A DNA stretch of 64,000 bases from Dendrolimus kikuchii (taxonomy: Eukaryota > Arthropoda > Insecta > Lepidoptera > Lasiocampidae), in assembly GCA_019925095.2 (NCBI GenBank), contig CM034406.1, positions 8,001,388 to 8,065,387 on the forward strand. Direction: 5' to 3'. Under the pieces are notes generated by a model, which saw only the letters and a list, made by a program, of their open reading frames with translations, was not told the origin of the DNA and ran no database searches. A program made the position numbers and the translations under genes. Below, piece by piece: positions 1 through 10,172 of the stretch. How positions within the stretch are numbered: the first letter of the stretch is position 1; every line of letters begins with the position of its first letter.

Positions 1-174
1 AAAAATCATTCCCATTGTAAAAAATTTCCTACTAACCAATCATATAATTTTAATTGTTTATTATTTAGATCTTTGAACTGACTTGGTATTTGGTTATAAA
101 TTTTACCACACATGTGGTAGCATTATTTTAACAATAACCTGAAATCATAGGAAGCTCGGAGAACCGCACTACTG

Positions 175-380
175 TCTAGCAATGCCGCCTCCGAAAGGTG
201 TACCGGTCGAAGGGGAAGGCCCAAGAATTGATGGCTTGACGTTGTGCAGGATGACATGGATAACAATGGCCTCAAAACAGGGGACGCTGAAGACCGCGCG
301 AAGTGGAGTACAAAAAGTAGGAAAGCGGACCCTGGGCAATCGGGATTTAACGCTCGGATGATGATGATGATGATGATGAG
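175..380 (+). mobile_element. RTE-like LINE 3' end with GAT-repeat tail
   Basis: In one frame from 238 the DNA reads DVVQDDMDNNGLKTGDAEDR, then AKWSTKSRKADP, matching the extreme C-terminus of RTE-type reverse transcriptase ORFs. An in-frame TGA at 229-231 replaces an Arg codon (CGA to TGA, a CpG decay change). The copy ends in (GAT)n at 357-380, a typical RTE tail. It is 5' truncated and dead. Confidence 0.75.
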
Positions 381-921
381 TTTTTAGATCTAATTTGACG
401 AGCAAAATAATTATCTTAACAAAAACATGAAATCATAGATAGCTGGGAGAACGCAAGTGTGATTATTTAACAAGGGATTTAGCAACAACGATTGAAAACA
501 GGAAAGGGTATGAAGCTTACGAAAGAAGAGAAAAGTTGTGTCCAACGTTATGATGTAAGAATTGGGCAACTTTAATTCGAGTTGCTTTGAAACTTGATGT
601 TACTTTTTACGGATTCAGTGATATTTACATAGTCTGTTTTGATTTCTTTCAATCGTTAATTTGTTATTGACATTAAACACGTGAGCATTGTTACGGTGAT
701 TCGAAACAATTGAATTGCTTACCACGCAATAGATTTCTTAGTACACTTTTATTAGACCTTCGACGAGTTAGGTTAGATTGTGATTTTATTAAAAGAAATT
801 GATAATTATAAATTGGTCAAGTGTGTACCGGTACGAGCAAAGAAGTTTTGTAGTATTTTGAAGTGGAAAAGAAATAGTAGACATCAATGATAATTCAATA
901 CCACAACGGACAGGCACTATA
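381..921. other. Gene-free AT-rich interval
   Basis: Nothing codes here. Bases 415-460 resemble 129-172 (shared AACA..CATGAAATCATAG..AGCT.GGAGAAC), so the RTE fragment sits between imperfect direct repeats. Confidence 0.4.
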
Positions 922-1113
922 GGCCTTAGGAGACAGGGCAGGCCCACACCAGGCGAACAGCTCGTGCACATTCCGGGGCCCTGTCACATGGCGACAAGAG
1001 GACACCAAGAGGTTTCAGTGGGTATTTCGGCTGCCCATCTGCCGGTGAGTCCCATAGTACTCCGCCATAGTCTTCGTGCGGTGGGGTGTCCGAAAACGGA
1101 TTTCCCCTTAAAA
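922..1113 (+). mobile_element. R1-like LINE 3' UTR fragment
   Basis: This + strand stretch matches, with substitutions, the complement of the 3' UTR of the R1-like LINE at 3458-4191. Shared blocks include the GGGCCCACRCC region, CATGGCG..., GGTTT.AGTGGGTATTYCGGC and CCGCAAA/CGAAAACGGATTTCC. It is a diverged, 5'-truncated copy with no coding capacity. Confidence 0.65.
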
Positions 1114-2680
1114 AGGCACTGTAGTCCTATACTTATATCAGAACCCCAGTTCCACTGCAAGTACATTTATTTTAAAATTTAATCTTAAACCGATATTACA
1201 CTGTTCACTTTTGTCGTTCAATTCGAATGAATCGACCAAGGTGATCCCTATAAACATAAAATTGAATCATTCGATGTCATTGAATAACGTCGTGTGATCG
1301 TGAGTTTACAGTTTTATTTACAAGGGCCTAAATTTGTTAGCTCAGTTCTTTTGTCCGTTAGATCAGTCCTCATTCTATATCCTACGTAGATCCATATTAA
1401 CCAAATTTGTTCTTGGGTACACTCTTATATTGTATACAGGGATTATCGTCGTTCGTTGTCACACCCACATCTGGATTAAATTCTTGAAAGAGCTTTCATG
1501 TCCTGGCCTTACCGTAGCTCCTCGCAAACCTTCACATTTGTAAAGGCTTGTGAAGGTTTATCAAAATCGAATTCAAGTTCATAAGTTACATACATATAAC
1601 ATGATACATTAGCAGTGGGTGTTGTAAAGAGGTCAAACGATCGCCCCTGCTAGTTATTGGATGCATACATACATGGAATTGATGAGCTAATTGGTTCGAT
1701 TAGGCGGTCGGTACTTAGTGTCATATTAGTTTGTATTTCCTAGATATCTATATAAGAGGTATATACTGTAAGCTATTTGTATAAAATTGTTAGCTTATTC
1801 CTGTTTTTTGAAGGAGTTATGGCGCCAACGCAATTTGCATTGATTTTGCCAACGTCACAGTTGGTGAAAAATGTCCGGGGCATATAAAAATATAAATTAT
1901 ACAAGAAGAAAAATTTGGTCGATAATTTTCGAAATCACTTTCTGTGACCCTGAGGACAAAACAATACATATAATGTTTGACTAACCACTCTATAATATCA
2001 ATTTTATAATCTGACTCTGTTGTCGTTTCTACTCCACATCCACTTTACATGTTGTCAAAACAAAAATTGATGTAACACTTTCTTTTAATATAAATAATGC
2101 ATCTTAAAGATACGACATTAAAATTACAAGTTAATTTAAGAACACAGACTATTATAGTGAGTAATTTAAATCTGACCTAAAATACTAGACATAATAATTT
2201 ATACTAAAAATGTGTTCAATAACACATTCCTTTTTGTCTCTATTAGAGAAATCCACTTTGTTTATGAGTTTATATTCACATTGAACATGATGCACTACAG
2301 TTTTTTGTCTTTTCGGTTTAACCGTCAGATTACTAACCATTATACCTTAACTATCTTTATGATGGTTATTTAAAGGTTGATGTTTTGCTTCTAATTTATA
2401 TATTTAAAAAAATTTGTCTATAAGTTTTTTTTATTAGTGGTTATTAAATGTACGTAACAATTCTAGGACGTCGTCAATTATATTAATGATTATAAAAACA
2501 GACAGCCCACTTAATGGAAAGTAGTTACTTACGTCTGTACAAGGAAGAATTATGCGTTTGTTTAGAAAATCTTAAATGTGACTTCGATTTGATACATAAA
2601 GTCCATTACTTACAGTCAGTCAAACACCTACAGTTTTGGTCTAACTACCTATATTGGCTGAGCTTCAACATTGTCACTCG
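1114..2680. other. Gene-free AT-rich interval
   Basis: I see no gene. A small fragment near 2496-2520 (GACAGCCCACTTAATGGAAAG) resembles the 3' end of the SINE-like repeat family described at 63706. Confidence 0.35.
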
Positions 2681-2681
2681 C

Positions 2682-2813
2682 TAATGGCTCGTTCCTATAT
2701 CTTACCGACCATTCATTTGCCTTACTATCGGTTAAAAATTGATACACGTTCCATAAAATAATGTCAAAATTCAACCAATGGCAAAGGAATGAATAGTGAG
2801 ATATAGGAATCAT
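2682..2813. mobile_element. Hairpin MITE family H, copy 1
   Basis: The left half (GGCTCGTTCCTATATCTTAC..CCATTCATTTGCC) is roughly the inverted complement of the right half (GGCAAAGGAATGAATAG..GATATAGGAA), with TTGAYA/TGTCAA near the middle. Related copies occur at 13708, 21604, 35611, 40690 and 60455. Confidence 0.6.
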
Positions 2814-3443
2814 AAATTTACATAGTGTGCAAAATCATATTTAAAAGATTCTATAATTTGCAGTCAACTTGAAATAAATTATTGATGAGAAACATTAACT
2901 GATCATCCTATCCTAGCCGTTAATTGAATTTATGACTCATATTTCATAACGTTCTACGAAACCAATTTGAATATGTTTGCAAATTGGCCGCCAAATACCG
3001 CCAACGTATCATTTTCAAAAGATAACATTAATTATAAAAACCACTATAATTGTTGCCATAAGAAAATAATCACTTATATACTGATGCGGCGAGTCCTCAG
3101 CTTTCTATGGATGTTTTGATTGATTTTTAGGGTTTCGTCGCAATATTAGAATAAGATGGAAATCTTATAAAATCAAATCCATTCGTCTGTCATATAAGTA
3201 TGTCACGAAACTTTTGTCAATAAGTACAGGTTGCCGATAGATAAAATTTGACAGGTAGGTGACTGTGACGCTGCACAATGGTGTAGTGAAATTGTAAAAA
3301 AGAAAAAGTTGCTATTGACGTGGTAGATCCAAGGTGGAATCACTATTTTGTGTAATATTTGCAACAACTCAGAAGAGTTTATGCTAATAAAAGAACAGCA
3401 ACTTGTCACTATATTTATAATCTGAGAACCTTACGGCACAAAT
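2814..3443. other. Gene-free AT-rich interval
   Basis: I see nothing identifiable here. Confidence 0.3.
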
Positions 3444-3457
3444 ACAACGAATACACT

Positions 3458-4191
3458 TTTTTTTTTTTTTTACAAGCGGAAATCCATTTGCGGACCCCCC
3501 GCCGGGGAGACTTCGGCGGGGGAGTGTGGGACTCGCCGGCTAGAGAAGCCGGAATACCCACTAAAACCCCTTGGTGCCACCTGACGCCATGAGCCGGGGT
3601 CACGGGATATGCGTGAGCTTTTCTTCCGCGACCCCGGCTGGCGTGGGCCCACCCCAGCAAGGGGCGGGCCTCTCCGTGCTCGTGTTTGAGAGGGGCGCGC
3701 GCGGGCACCGACGCGCCCCCTACTCAGCGGCTTTATATGCGGGCGACGGCCTTATAGCCTCCCCTGACCGTCACCCGCGCCGCGCGTTCATGGCGGCCGG
3801 AGGTCCGTGTTCCTCCAGCGCCGAGATCGGTTATTGCGGCGGGAGAGGAGCACGGCTGCTCGCTCTCTCTCCCGCTCCGCCGCCTCCTTTGCGGACATGA
3901 CGGCCTCGCAAAAGGAGGCGACGGCGTCCCATTCGGGTTGGCCCCCGACCATGGCCTGGACCACGGCCGGGAGCGACAGGTCATTTCCGATGGTGGCGCC
4001 GAGGACAAGGCGCTCCTCTTCCCAGGCTGGACACTCCTGCAGAGTGTGCAGCGCCGTGTCCTCGACGCTGGCACTGCAGTGCTGGCACCCTGACGACGAT
4101 TCACGTCCTATCTGACACAGGTACCGACCGAAGCAGCCGTGCCCGGTCAATACCTGCGTCTGGCGGAACGTCAGGGTGCCGTGCCTCCGGC
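3458..4191 (-). mobile_element. 5'-truncated R1-clade LINE with 14-bp target duplication
   Basis: On the - strand the copy starts inside the reverse transcriptase ORF C-terminus and ends in a poly-A tract (T-run at 3458-3471). The ORF fragment (4191 down to 3788) contains LTFRQTQVLTGHGCFGRYLC, a CX2C...HX4C zinc-knuckle (CQHC, then HTLQEC) and a RERERAAVLLSRR tail typical of R1/TRAS-type elements. The 14-bp sequence ACAACGAATACACT flanks it at 3444-3457 and 4192-4205, the mark of target-primed insertion. The 3' UTR is GC-rich. Confidence 0.88.
3788..4191 (-). pseudogene. LINE reverse-transcriptase ORF C-terminal fragment
   Basis: The open frame is part of the R1-like copy above. It keeps the C-terminal zinc-knuckle but lacks the endonuclease and reverse transcriptase domains because the copy is 5' truncated. 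The frame runs into host DNA up to 4264, and that extension is not part of the element. Confidence 0.8.
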
Positions 4192-4205
4192 ACAACGAAT
4201 ACACT

Positions 4206-4749
4206 GAACAGACATTTGTATAACATCTCGCCACTAAAATCTTATTACATTTTCCCTCCAACAATTTTGTAGTGAATATAGTCTATATTCAGCTGAGAGA
4301 TTTTAAATTTCAATCTACAGAACACAAAAAAATCAATTAAGGAAATGGCCGATTGTATCGTTTATAAGCCGGGCGCAGGTTTGCAGATGACTACTTACTA
4401 TTATTGTATTGTATTACTTACTATTATTGTATATTTTTATGTGAAATATATACAATAAAAAATAAAATAATACATTTATTGCAACAACTATTTATGTAAC
4501 TTTTTTTGTCCACCCTACTGACTATCGACGCGTGAAATCACGAAGCTATCGGCAAACCTTCTGCGCACGGGCAGTAGAAATAAATATTTTCAAACAACTT
4601 ATATCGTTCAGAAATAAGAGGGTACATAACAAAATTAATTATTAACGTTAAAAAGAAACATTACTATGCAAGTAACATAACTAAATGTACCACTTCATTA
4701 CATCACTTACAGAGCCGGCTGGATCGGTGTCACAGTACGGTCTCACAGA
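4206..4749. other. Gene-free AT-rich interval
   Basis: I see nothing identifiable here. Confidence 0.3.
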
Positions 4750-4996
4750 ATATCGACGGGAAACCGTTAGCCTTGAGCAAATCGTGGTTTGTCCGATGAG
4801 TCAAGAGTTCTGATGGTCCACTTTCTTCTCTCTGTATCTAATCTTTCCTGCCCCATCCCCATATTTCAATTCCATATCCCATTCCCTCGTTGGTGGCGTT
4901 GTCTTCGCCTCTGGTAGTGTAAATGTCTATAGGCGACGGTAACCACTTTCCATGAGCTGGACTCTCTGCCTATTTGCCAGCATCGCAATAAAAAAC
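4750..4996 (+). repeat. SINE-like repeat family S1, diverged copy
   Basis: AAATGTCTATAGGCGACGGTAACC followed by a CAATAAAAAA tail matches the conserved 3' end of family S1. The upstream GCCTTGAGCAAATCGTG segment recurs at 60188-60220, so the two copies share a longer body. Confidence 0.55.
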
Positions 4997-6626
4997 CACC
5001 ACATATGTAGTCGCCACCAGACATGTAACTGAAGGGTGAAAAATAACTCGAATGTGCAGAAATGTGTGGCGAATTGTTGGAAAGGTTTTCAGAAACCATA
5101 ATGATGTTCCTTGATAAGTTTTTAGGTGTTTTTTTTTTGTTAGGTGATTTAATATTCGCATCTGAAGTCGTAAAAAGATGCCTCCCTCATATTTTTCAAA
5201 TACGGTGTGGAAAGTTCTAAAAGAATAGGAGTGGTAGAATTTAAAAATCGACGAATTGTTTGAAAAAATTCAATAAGTCTTCCGTGATCACCACGACTAC
5301 TGAAGTGGCCGAACCGTCGGAATATTAAAAATCAAATAAAATCCCGCGCCTTTAGATCCGTTAAAACGTAGTTTCATTATGTGTGCTAGTCGCGAAAACT
5401 TAAGAAGGTTCAGTAAGTTCAGTAATTTTAAAGCTATGGCGCAGTTTCATTTATCTAATTACTTTCTTTAAAGTTTCGTAGCCAAATGATCCAAGCAGTG
5501 TCTATTTGTCACCTCTACAGAACCCGTTGTGCATAAACTGATAGGTGGCCAATTTTTAATAGATATAAGGAAATATTTAGAATATGTCTTAATGGTGGGT
5601 TATCCCAGTGTTGTTGTGTGCAAAATTAATTATTAAATCGCTGCATAGTCAAAAATACATAATGTTACAGATGATTGTTTATTGGTGTGATATTGCATGT
5701 TTTAAATACGTTATGTAACCTTGTGATTTGCTCGATTGACATATCCGAAGAATGGTTGGTTACAGAAAATTTTCCGTTTTTTATTCTAATTAAAACAGAA
5801 TTATATTTAGATTTTTTTGATCTTTATGTATAGATCACATTGTAAAGGTCAGCTTATTGTAAAGTGACTTTAGCAGATAATTTCTTGATATTTAATTATA
5901 TTATTATTAGTTAACATCATATAAAAATTAACTGCGTATGCGCAAACAGGCCTGAGATAATCTGGTCTTAACTAAAAGCCAAATGCTTTAAGGTTTGTAG
6001 CAACTCCAACGTCCTTGAGGATTTCTCGGTACTAATTTTTCGGGCGATTGCGGGGATTCCATAGACGCGATCGTTATTCAGATGTAATATTATTTTCTGG
6101 TGAATACAATAAAATAGTATTTAAAAAAATAATCAAAACCAAATTATTTATCTTTATCTTAGAAAGCTCTAGATATTTATTATCTTTTATCCTGTTTTGG
6201 TAAAAATTGAAAAAGTAAAATAGTTTCATGTCAATAATTTGGAGGTTATTTTGATATTTGATGAGATTTTTTCTTTACTTAAAACACTATAAAAATTCCA
6301 AAAAAAAACCACGTTACGTCTCCTGCTCGTGAAGATATATATTATTCTTTCGATAAATTATTGATCAGTAAATAAATACCAAACAAAAGTTGTTTCGTTT
6401 GCACTCCCCTTTCTACCTTTTGCGGCAATAGGAGGCTTAAGCGGTTTTGATAGATACTAGACCGATTAAGGTAAATAAAAATATATCTATACTAATAATT
6501 GTTATGTTCATTATAAAGGTGATAAGTCGTGCAGGATTAAGTCACGATTTTATATAACCTCTTGTTATTATTATAGTTCATAAGACTACCCAAACGATAA
6601 GATGCTGCGTTCACGTGTCAATTATG
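4997..6626. other. Gene-free interval with one small repeat
   Basis: AT-rich with no gene. Bases 5358-5405 are the inverse of a sequence repeated at 51280-51330 and 51880-51930 (TTAAGTTTTCGCGACT...ACTACGTTTTAA). Confidence 0.4.
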
Positions 6627-6634
6627 CGCACAGC

Positions 6635-7333
6635 CAGGGCCATGTGCGAAAATCAGCTTGCGGCCCCCTTACCAGCAAATTTATTTAACAAAAACCATAC
6701 CCATTTCTAACTAAAAAGCAAAAAATTAATATTTTCTACATCATGAAGTCGTTGTATTCTTTGTTTTGGGCTTTACTTGACGCTGACGTCAATATGTTGT
6801 AGAAAATATTTTTTTTTCTCTTTAGTTTGAGATCGCTTTTGTTTTTGTTCAAAAAAATCATTTCTATTATTTAGTTGCGTGAATAGTTTTAGAAATAATA
6901 TTTTAAGCGCCAAGCACCTATGTGCTTGGCGCTCTTTAACAACGGTTTCCCTAGGATCCACTCATCAGATCCCGAGTCGGTGAAAATAGTATCACCTGAG
7001 GAGTATACTCTTTCGAAGTTTTAAAAGTGGATTGAAAATAGTGTTTAATCGTAATTTTTATGTTTCACTTTTAGGTTCCCTAGCCATTTTGGCAAAAACG
7101 GAAACTTTGCACTCGTCATGACCACGCCTGTCAGTTTGTTTATTACGTACTTGATACTTTATTTTTTTCTAATTTGTAATATGTCTCGCAATTTGTTTTT
7201 ATCAAATAAATGACTTTTATTATATCTATTTTCTTTTATTGAACTCAATCGACTTGCGGCCCCTAGGTCCCTGCGCTCGGGTGTCACGTACCTACCCCTT
7301 GCACCCCCGGTGTGTAGGGTAAAGACGGCCCTG
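6635..7333. mobile_element. Non-autonomous hAT-like DNA transposon
   Basis: The left end reads CAGGGCC and the right end GGCCCTG, typical hAT termini, with GCTTGCGGCCCC/GACTTGCGGCCCC subterminal repeats. The 8-bp flanks are CGCACAGC (6627-6634) and CGCTCAGC (7334-7341), a target duplication of hAT length with one mismatch. The 699-bp interior has no transposase. Confidence 0.7.
6906..6933. repeat. Perfect 12-bp stem hairpin inside the hAT-like element
   Basis: AGCGCCAAGCAC and GTGCTTGGCGCT are exact complements around a CTAT loop. The purpose is unknown; such stems can be element-specific or transcribed structures. Confidence 0.7.
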
Positions 7334-7341
7334 CGCTCAGC

Positions 7342-7690
7342 ATGGTTTAGCCGCAAGATAATTAGAGTAAACTATAGGTACTATTGGCACCTTCCCCAAT
7401 GATTGGTACACTGTCAATATTTTATATTCAAGATATTAAGGAAACTTATAAATTTTTATGTTGTAGACATAAAATACTATCATATTATTATTGTATGTAA
7501 TCATATTATACATATATATCACAACTGAATAATAAGAAAGTTAAACTGGTAGGTTCACAGGTATGAATGTAAAGGAAGACCAAAAATGAGATGGATGAAT
7601 TGTGTGAAGGATAACATGATGATTTGTGGTGTGACATAACGTAACACATCCTAAAGGTGAGAACAATACTCCCTGCAAGATATTATTTGA
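7342..7690. other. Gene-free interval
   Basis: I see nothing identifiable here. Confidence 0.3.
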
Positions 7691-7767
7691 GTAAAATAAA
7701 AAAACTTCCTTTAAAAAAACCGACTTCAAAAACTAAAAAGTATAAAATAACTTATTTCTAAAGCTAT

Positions 7768-7890
7768 TATTATTAATATATATTATCTAAAACATCTTAA
7801 AGTCGGTGCTTAGTAATTTTCACAATATAGTAATTTTATGTTTTACTTTGCACCGACTTCAAGATGTTTTAGATAATATATATTAATAAT
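7768..7890. repeat. Inner hairpin nested in palindromic element P
   Basis: Arms of about 44 bp (TATTAATATATATTATCTAA, AACATCTTaAAGTCGGTGC) are mirrored by GCACCGACTTCAAGATGTTT and TAGATAATATATATTAATA around a loop of about 40 bp. Absent from the copy at 26775. Confidence 0.7.
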
Positions 7891-7892
7891 AA

Positions 7893-8019
7893 GAGTTATG
7901 AATGTCAAAGAGGCAAGTGAGGTGTGTAAGAATAAGCCTAAATGGCACTCTGTTGTTCGTGCCTACCCCGCAAGGGAACTGGCGTGAAGTTATGTATGTA
8001 TGTATGTATGTATGTATAT
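7893..8019 (+). mobile_element. LINE 3' end with (TATG)n tail, inside the palindrome
   Basis: Bases 7898-7987 encode MNVKEASEVCKNKPKW and HSVVRAYPARELA with a stop, the same C-terminus as the LINE fragment at 34161-34757. A TATG microsatellite tail follows at about 7991-8018. About 90 coding bases survive. Confidence 0.8.
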
Positions 8020-8112
8020 TAATAATAATAGCTTTAGAAATAAGTTATTTTATACTTTTTAGTTTTTTAGTTTTTGAAGTCGGTTTTTTTAAACGAAGCT
8101 TTTTTATTTTAT

Positions 8113-8550
8113 TTGTTACTTTTTAGTGTCTAGCTATGTATGGGTAGACTTACGAAAGGTGGCGCGCTCCTTAAAAAATATAGGTCCCAAGAAACGGGAA
8201 CAAAAAATGTTCGTAAAATGAAAACTACTGGGCCAAACTATGTTAAATTTTTAGGGGACCAAATGGCAACTATTCCGCATCAAACTAAACAAGAATCACG
8301 TAAATCGGATCATAAATCTCAACGTAATCGGTGTACATATGGAACGGAATGGAACATTTTTCATAAAAAATGTTCATAAAATGAAAACTACCGGGCCAAA
8401 CTATGTCAAATTTTTAGGGGACCAAATGGCAGCTATTCCGCGTCGAACAAAAACAGAATCACGTAAATCGGATCATAACTCTCAGAGTAATCGGTGAATA
8501 AAATAATAAAAAAAAGATTCCGACGAATTGAGAACCTCCTCCTTTTTTTG
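8113..8550. repeat. Tail of palindromic element P with internal duplication
   Basis: Two tandem versions of a block (AAAACTACTGGGCCAAACTA.. to ..ACGTAAATCGGATCATAA) at about 8215-8325 and 8378-8485, followed by CTCCTCCTTTTTTTGAAGTC. The element at 26940-27225 has only one block. The reading frame at 8140-8379 is repeat sequence, not a gene. Confidence 0.65.
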
Positions 8551-9242
8551 AAGTCGGTTAAAAAGAAAGATTACATCATTTTTTGCAGTAAACTTTATAA
8601 CGTTTTCGGGTTAGCTGCACATGGTTACACAGTACTTGATTTTATATAAAAAGTGTTTTGCTTTGTTGCTAACTTAAAGTAGCAATAAAGTTAGGAGCGG
8701 ACTATATTAACTTTGCACGTTCCAATGTGCTTGATTAACTTTTTTACCATTTAAATTGAAGATTTCTCAGTCCACCCTAAAAACGCGAATTAATGACGTA
8801 ACAAAATATTGATTGTATCTATAGGTGATTTACGTTTACGTAGTTATAATTTTACGACGTCAAATACGTAAATCAGAACCGTCACGGTACATAAATAAAA
8901 AAATATGTTCTTGTAGCAGTTTCCAATAACACATTGAACTTCTTCCTCGCATTAGATTTAAAAACTTCGTACAAATATCTATGGAAAATGTATAAAAGAC
9001 CAAGGTCAGAAAGTCATAAACAATTAATTTACATTTTAAAAATCCTGTATTGTTGCGTAGTGATCGAATAGATTTGCCTATAATAAGCATATATTTTGTG
9101 TTGTGTAAAAACTAAACAGTTTTTATAAGGTTAGAAATATTACTTTTCATTGGACTTCAATAATCAAAAGTAGTATGATAGCACCTTATAAACGTCCCAT
9201 TATTGGGTTTAGTCTTTACTTTTGGAGCGCACGTTTTTTATA
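8551..9242. other. Gene-free AT-rich interval
   Basis: I see nothing identifiable here. Confidence 0.3.
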
Positions 9243-9346
9243 TCATTTTTCATTCATCATTCACTCTTTTTATTTCATTTTTCATTCATCATTCACACTT
9301 TTTATTTCATTTTTTATTCATCATTCACTCTTTTTATTTCATTTTC
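9243..9346. repeat. Minisatellite, 32-bp unit, about 3.2 copies
   Basis: TCATTTTTCATTCATCATTC plus CTCTTTTTATTT repeats at 9243, 9275 and 9307 with one or two changes per unit. The strand is T/C-rich. Confidence 0.9.
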
Positions 9347-9354
9347 TTATTGCG

Positions 9355-9480
9355 AAGTTGGTAAACACGCCGAACGACGGCACACTTAATGGAAAACGGT
9401 TACCGTCGCCTATAGACGTTTGCAACACCAGGGGCGAAGTCCACGCGTCACCAGCCTTTGCGATGCGATAGGGGACTGGA
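9355..9480 (-). repeat. SINE-like repeat family S1, diverged fragment
   Basis: CACTTAATGGAAAACGGTTA and CGTCGCCTATAGACGTTTGC match the reverse complement of the conserved 3' region of family S1. Confidence 0.55.
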
Positions 9481-10084
9481 ATGAGATTGGTAAGGTGGGA
9501 TAGAGGATGGGGGGGGGGGGGAAGGAGAAAGAGCCGTTTCAAGGGGTATGAATTATGATCGTCATCTCCAATAATTGTAATGAGACTATGACAATAATTG
9601 AATTTAATTTAGTTATCAACCCGTTACTACTTATTTGGGATCCAGCTTCCTTATATCGTCTTATTACATCACTTTCCAGTGTCAAATGTCCTTAATTGAA
9701 AGTTCATTGGCTCTCATTATACTATTTGTTTCTTTTAAGGACGAATTTAATATTGAATCGATAAGAGAGAATATTAATGATCTAACCACCGCACCATTTC
9801 TAACTTGCAAAGCGGTTGGAAATGTTATGAATATTAATTAATTTATGTCGAGCAGATCATACAAATTGGTCTGTAACGTGTTTTACGATCGAATGTTGTC
9901 CAAAGTTTATTCCTCTATACTCTGTTGCGAGCAGGGCCGTCTTAAGCATATTGGGCGCCTGGGTGCGTAACTCTGTTTGTGTCCCCCTTCTCACTAGGTA
10001 GGTTGCATCACGATGTTGTCCTTCACCTTTGTTAGCACGTGGTAATTGAAATAATAATATGCACATTAGGTCAGGAACTGTCAG
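9481..10084. other. Gene-free interval with a possible hAT end
   Basis: A G-run at 9509-9520 and a CAGGGCCGTCTTAAG terminus at 9932 that resembles a hAT end. No matching right end or 8-bp duplication of GTTGCGAG was found nearby. Confidence 0.35.
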
Positions 10085-10172
10085 AAAGTGGTGCATACGT
10101 TCCGGACAGGATCGAACCCGCGCTCTTTGAGCCTGGGACGCGTGCGCTAGCCATTACGCTACCACGACGTTT
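10085..10172 (-). repeat. tRNA-derived SINE head
   Basis: The reverse complement reads CGTGGTAGCGTAATGGCTAGC (A-box like) and GCGGGTTCGATCCTGTCCGG (B-box like). No proper acceptor stem pairing is visible, so this is a SINE promoter relic and not a functional tRNA gene. Confidence 0.55.

Larger units (their letters stand above)
7693..8112. mobile_element. Palindromic element P with nested insertions, copy 1
   Basis: Outer arms (AAAACCGACTTCAAAAACTAA...at 7716 and its complement ending near 8092) fold into a long hairpin through ATAAAATAACTTATTTCTAAAG. The centre holds a second hairpin (7768-7890, arms ending AAAGTCGGTGC/GCACCGACTT) and a LINE 3' end (7893-8019). The same outer arms occur uninterrupted at 26775-26925. 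Confidence 0.7.

Noticed and set aside
3415..4115. Several overlapping frames in both strands around the R1-like LINE
   Set aside because: Only the - strand frame through 3788-4191 carries family motifs; the others are GC-rich shadow frames.
8140..8379. 79-codon frame MGRLTKGGALLKKYRS...
   Set aside because: It lies fully within the repeated tail of element P, which also occurs at 26940-27225 without keeping the same frame.
9932..9990. Second hAT-like element starting CAGGGCCGTCTTAAG
   Set aside because: I could not find a matching right terminus or target duplication, so only the end motif is noted.
10085..10172. Possible functional tRNA gene on the - strand
   Set aside because: A and B boxes are present, but I could not form acceptor and anticodon stems; a SINE head fits better.
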